From the NCBI GenBank assembly GCA_026545225.1, contig CM048845.1, forward strand, positions 75,572,033-75,636,032: a stretch of 64,000 bases of DNA. The letters run 5' to 3'. The stretch is from Cornus controversa (lineage: Eukaryota; Streptophyta; Magnoliopsida; Cornales; Cornaceae). Positions 60,711-64,000 of this stretch are shown in pieces. Below the pieces are notes generated by a model. The model was not told where the DNA came from and did not search any database. It saw nothing but the letters and a program-made list of their open reading frames with translations. Numbering within the stretch: the stretch's first letter is position 1; the number at the start of each line of letters is the position of its first letter. The position numbers and the translations under genes were made by a program.

Positions 60711-60929
60711 TAGATTGTTAAAATAAGAGGAAAATAGACTAAATTATCTCTGAATTATATTAATGAATGATATATTAAATGATATACAATGAGAGCATAT
60801 ATATAGGAGAAGGAAAAGAGGTAGGGGAGTAATGAGAAAGTTATCCTGTATATGGTAAGTTCCCAATCATAGGAATCCTAATTTGATATGATAAATGTTA
60901 GATATAAAATATAATAATATATTTCAACA

Positions 60930-61255
60930 ATACCACTCAAACTCAAGGTGGGTTAGACGACACCATCTGGAGTTTGGAAAAAAGCTCTCGAAAGTGTTTT
61001 GGTGGAAGAGATTTGGTGAGGATATCTGTTATCTGATCATGTGAACCGTAACTGCAATATATTTTGAAGTAAATGATGATGAACAAAATGACAATCTATC
61101 TCAATATATTTGGTCCATTAATGAAAAATATCATTTTGTGCAATCTGAATAGAACTCTTGTTATTACAATAGATGGGAGTAGCAGTGGACGAAGAAACAC
61201 CTATATCCTAAAGAAGTCATAGTAACCATAAAAGCTCAGAAGTAGTATTTGCACG
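60930..61255 (-). pseudogene. Copia RNase H C-terminal fragment
   Basis: On the minus strand the sequence encodes decayed pieces of the Copia RNase H end, such as ATPIYCNNKSSIQIAQND and KYIEIDCHFV, directly before the 3' LTR, as in intact Copia elements. Several stops interrupt it. Confidence 0.75.
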
Positions 61256-61264
61256 AAGTATTAT

Positions 61265-61995
61265 ACCTACTCTTAAGTTGTGACATTCTTATTTGGGTCA
61301 TGCATCGATATCTTGAGTCAAAAGTCTAGTATCTAATGGTTTGTTAGGATCAGTTAAAACCAAATCTTTTGATTGTATTTTTTGTCAATTAGGCAAGCAA
61401 CTTGCTTTACCATTTAATCAAAGTGGGTCATTTGTTTCTCATTTTGATATTATTCATTCTAATGTTCGGGGACTTTCTCCTGTAACCACTATGGGTGGGG
61501 CACGATATATTTTTTTTAAATGATTTTCAAGTTTCACTTATATATTTTTAATGAAAAATCGTTTTGAATTACTCAACATCTTTCGTGATTTCACCAAAAT
61601 GGTTTCAACTCAAATTTTCACAAATATCAAAACTTTTCGTTCTACGGAATACAGGCAAAACGATTTTAAAAATATCCTCAAACAATATAGCACTATTTTT
61701 TACTCTTCTTGTCCTAGTACATCACAACAAAATGGTTAAGCTGAATAAAAACTTTGACATATTCTAGATTTGGCTTGATCACTTATAATTTCTTCTTCTG
61801 TGCCATCATGTTTTTGGGGTGAAACATCTATCACTGCTGTCTATATCATGAATCGTGTACCCACACCACTTTTGTAAAATCAAATACTCTATGAGCGTTT
61901 CTACGAGCAAGTTCTTGACTCTAGTAATCTTAGAGTTTTTGGGTGTGCTTGTTTTGTTTTCTTCATATTCATGAGCGAACAAAATTATAACCTTG
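61265..61995 (+). pseudogene. Copia integrase fragment in inverted orientation
   Basis: On the plus strand, pieces of the GAG-pre-integrase and integrase core occur in order: CIFCQLGKQLALPFNQSG, then FDIIHSNVRGLSPV, FRDFTKMVSTQ, SCPSTSQQNG and LRVFGCACFVF. There are stops and frame changes (for example around 61519, 61738 and 61877). This orientation is opposite to the LTRs and RNase H of the same element, so the segment has been inverted or joined from another copy. Confidence 0.8.
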
Positions 61996-62455
61996 TGGTC
62001 CGATATCATGTTAAAATAAGAGGAAAAGAGAATGAATTATCTCTGAATTATATTAATAATAGTATATGAAATAATATACAATGAGACCATATCTATAGGA
62101 GAAGGAAAAGAGGTAAGTGAGTGGGGAGCAGATTATCCTATACATGGTAAGTCTTCAATCATAGGAATCCTAATTTGATATGAAAAATGTTAAATATAAA
62201 ATATACTAATATATTTCTACATAGATAAAAAAAAATCATTATTCCAATCAATGTGGTTTACAACGTGGATACAAAGATTTTTTAAAGTATTATTAAAAGC
62301 CGATTGATCAGCTATTTGTTTAGCTGATTCACTTAGAAATTGATGAAATTTTCCCTTTTGTTCAGAGACATGGGTTTTCATACTCCATTGAGGGTTTCAT
62401 ATATATCCAAGGGAATTCCCGAATTATGAAAATCTTTAATAGAAAAAAATTTATT

Positions 62456-63735
62456 TTAGACTGATTTTGAAAAAGCTTTTGTGATGTCTTGGCCAACATC
62501 ATGAAAAACTTGTGTAGCTTCTTCTAATGAATCGTAAGCTTTAAAACATGCACCAGAGTATTTGTTTATATGTGCATGACAATTAAACCAAGTAGCATAA
62601 ATTCCGGGTTGGAATTCAGCAAAAACAACAAACCATTTGTTTAATGATGTTTGCTTTGGTAGTGAAGGTTTATTACCTATTTTGGAAATAGTTACCCAAT
62701 TGCGTTGCATAATGTGTTTTTCGTTGTCCATTCTTTGTTTAGGAATTCCCGAAAATTTGTTTTATTTTTTTAGTTTGAATCAGATAAATTTCGACTAAGA
62801 TATTCTATAAGAAAATTGTTAGTTCCTTTAACATATTCAATTTCAAAAGAATAAAGAGAAATATGGTTACACCATTTTTGTCTTCGTCAATCAGAAAAAT
62901 TTCTTTTATTTACAAGAAAATCTTTTACTGCTTTATTGTCTATTCTAACAATAAAAAATTCAGGTGCAAGATGAATATGAAATCTTTTAATTGCTAACTT
63001 TATTGCAAACAATTCTTTTTCAAATAATATAATTATGTTCATTTGATTTAAATTTATCATAATTATAACCACAAATTAATTCTTATTTTTGCAGTTCTTT
63101 TGAGATAGTTTTCTTTCTAGCTCGTATTCCAAAAATGGAAATATCATCAATCTCGTTCCATTTGTCTCATGGAATATATTTTAAAACACATCCTCAACAT
63201 AAATCAAATGCATCTGTTTCAAGAATTAACTTATCTCCTTATTTAGGAAAATAAACTTATGGAATAATAGTTAAATATTTTTTAATTAATTTAATGATTT
63301 TAGTATCTTTTACTGTCCATTCAAAAAACTAAGAGTTCTTTAATTTATCTAAAAGATGTAGTTGATTTTTAGATAACTCTTTTATAAAATTTCTTCCATA
63401 GTTCAATAAGCCTAAAAAACTTTGCAATTATTTTTTTATCACTAATTGAAGTGAGGCTATAATTTTAATCCTGATTGATAATTACATAACCCAAAAAATC
63501 AATCGTAGTTTGCTCTACTTCAATTTTTACTGCTGATAAAATAATTCCATGATTTTGGAATTTTTTACAAACAGTCTTTTAGATGTTTAGTATGATCGTC
63601 TTTTGTTTTAGAGAATATCAAAATATCATAAATGTATGCACACAAAGATCTTTTATATCTTTAAAGATTTTATCCATCCATCTCAGAAAGATTTGTGATG
63701 TTGTATTTAATTTGAAAGGCATACCAGTCCATTAC
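62456..63735 (-). pseudogene. Caulimovirid-like RT/RNase H and viroplasmin-like fragments (endogenous pararetrovirus)
   Basis: Read on the minus strand from 63735 down, there is first a reverse-transcriptase palm segment, with the run RWMDKIFKDIKDL followed by an active-site region in which the first of the paired aspartates is replaced. Next comes an RNase H segment (62760-63072) with FEKELFAIKLAIKRF and RIDNKAVKDF. Last is a 91-codon frame (62456-62731) with a viroplasmin-like domain (WFVVFAEFQPGIY, KYSGACFKAYDSLEEA). The order RT, RNase H, viroplasmin-like domain fits caulimovirus-type genomes, so this is most likely an old integrated pararetrovirus; a gypsy-type element with a viroplasmin-like domain is the alternative. 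Many stops and frameshifts inactivate it. Coat, movement and protease parts are not seen. Confidence 0.65.
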
Positions 63736-63837
63736 TAAAGGCCGTTAAGGGTTTGGATTCTTCTGCCAACTGATTTTATTTTTATGTGAGTAAAATTATT
63801 CCCGGCCTAATTCGATTCGAATTCTCTATCATTACTC
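63736..63837. other. Junction between the pararetrovirus-like piece and the dispersed repeat
   Basis: About 100 bp without a recognised feature; the viral similarity stops near 63735. Confidence 0.3.
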
Positions 63838-64000
63838 TTACACAAAATAAAACTTTGTTTGTATTTGGGAGAGTTTGGGTCCAATTTGGTTAAAGAAGAA
63901 ATAGAGTGTATATAACAGGTTAGAAAACATCAGTTTACTCTAATTTCTTAATCAACTGGATTAAACCTATATTTTAAACATTTCTAAGATCCATTGCCAA
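63838..64000. repeat. Dispersed repeat, copy 2, cut by the window edge
   Basis: Matches 27813-28020 in the same orientation, from cacaaaataaaactttg through ggttagaaaacatcagttta to ctaagatccattgccaa. It continues beyond the window. Confidence 0.8.

Larger units (their letters stand above)
60716..62221 (-). mobile_element. Deleted Copia retrotransposon with both LTRs
   Basis: Two direct LTRs, 60716-60929 (214 bp) and 62009-62221 (213 bp), start TGTTAAAATAAGAGG and end TTCAACA and TTCTACA. The exact 5-bp duplication TAGAT flanks the element at 60711-60715 and 62222-62226. The LTR TATA-like run reads correctly on the minus strand, and next to the 62009 LTR the minus strand has a degenerate primer-binding site TGATATCGGACC, so the element points to the left. 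Only about 1.08 kb of internal sequence remains: an RNase H piece on the minus strand and an integrase piece on the plus strand. Gag, protease and most of the reverse transcriptase are absent. Confidence 0.85.

Overview
The window is nuclear DNA of a flowering plant, most probably a eudicot. It is AT-rich, its genes have GT-AG introns, and it holds plant-type genes for a sphingolipid desaturase and a mitochondrial i-AAA protease. It also carries many plant transposons: Tourist-like, hAT and Mutator DNA elements, tRNA-derived SINEs, a LINE, Copia elements and a caulimovirid-like insert. The exact species cannot be told from the sequence alone.

Region 1 (1-27.4 kb) is the gene-bearing part, with three genes all on the minus strand. 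A single-exon delta-8 sphingolipid long-chain-base desaturase lies at 553-1896. A seven-exon alpha/beta hydrolase (putative esterase, 295 aa) spans 7487-17139; its 55-nt first exon was found by splice phase. A seven-exon FTSH4-type mitochondrial protease (719 aa) spans 18995-27299. Their introns carry most of the small transposons here: a 2.57-kb Mutator-like element with a MITE nested in its terminal repeat, three SINEs, a LINE 3' end and a 540-bp hAT foldback element built of GGAACCG repeats. The three proteins act in different places (ER lipid modification, probably soluble ester hydrolysis, mitochondrial inner-membrane quality control), so nothing suggests they form a functional cluster.

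Region 2 (27.4-45.5 kb) has no host gene that I can support. It is an AT-rich repeat field dominated by a direct tandem duplication: unit 1 is 30775-40173 and unit 2 is 40174-45458. Each unit holds the same 1.8-kb solo LTR. Unit 1 also has a 720-bp Tourist-like MITE and a 1.5-kb solo LTR, and unit 2 keeps the empty target site for both. Several AT-rich foldback elements fill the rest.

Region 3 (45.5-55 kb) has one intact single-exon gene, a 350-aa protein that looks like a kelch/beta-propeller protein without an F-box (50974-52026). A duplicated block lies downstream of it.

Region 4 (55-64 kb) is decayed mobile DNA. It holds a frameshifted MURA-type transposase behind a Mutator-like terminal repeat, a small Copia element with both LTRs and an internally inverted integrase piece, and fragments of a caulimovirid-like reverse transcriptase/RNase H plus a viroplasmin-like domain. 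At the edge is a copy of a repeat also seen at 27.8 kb.

I found no previously undescribed multigene system. The most informative signals are structural: natural empty sites inside the tandem duplication, the crossed target-site duplications of its solo LTRs, the nested Mutator/MITE insertion, and the inverted segment in the Copia element.
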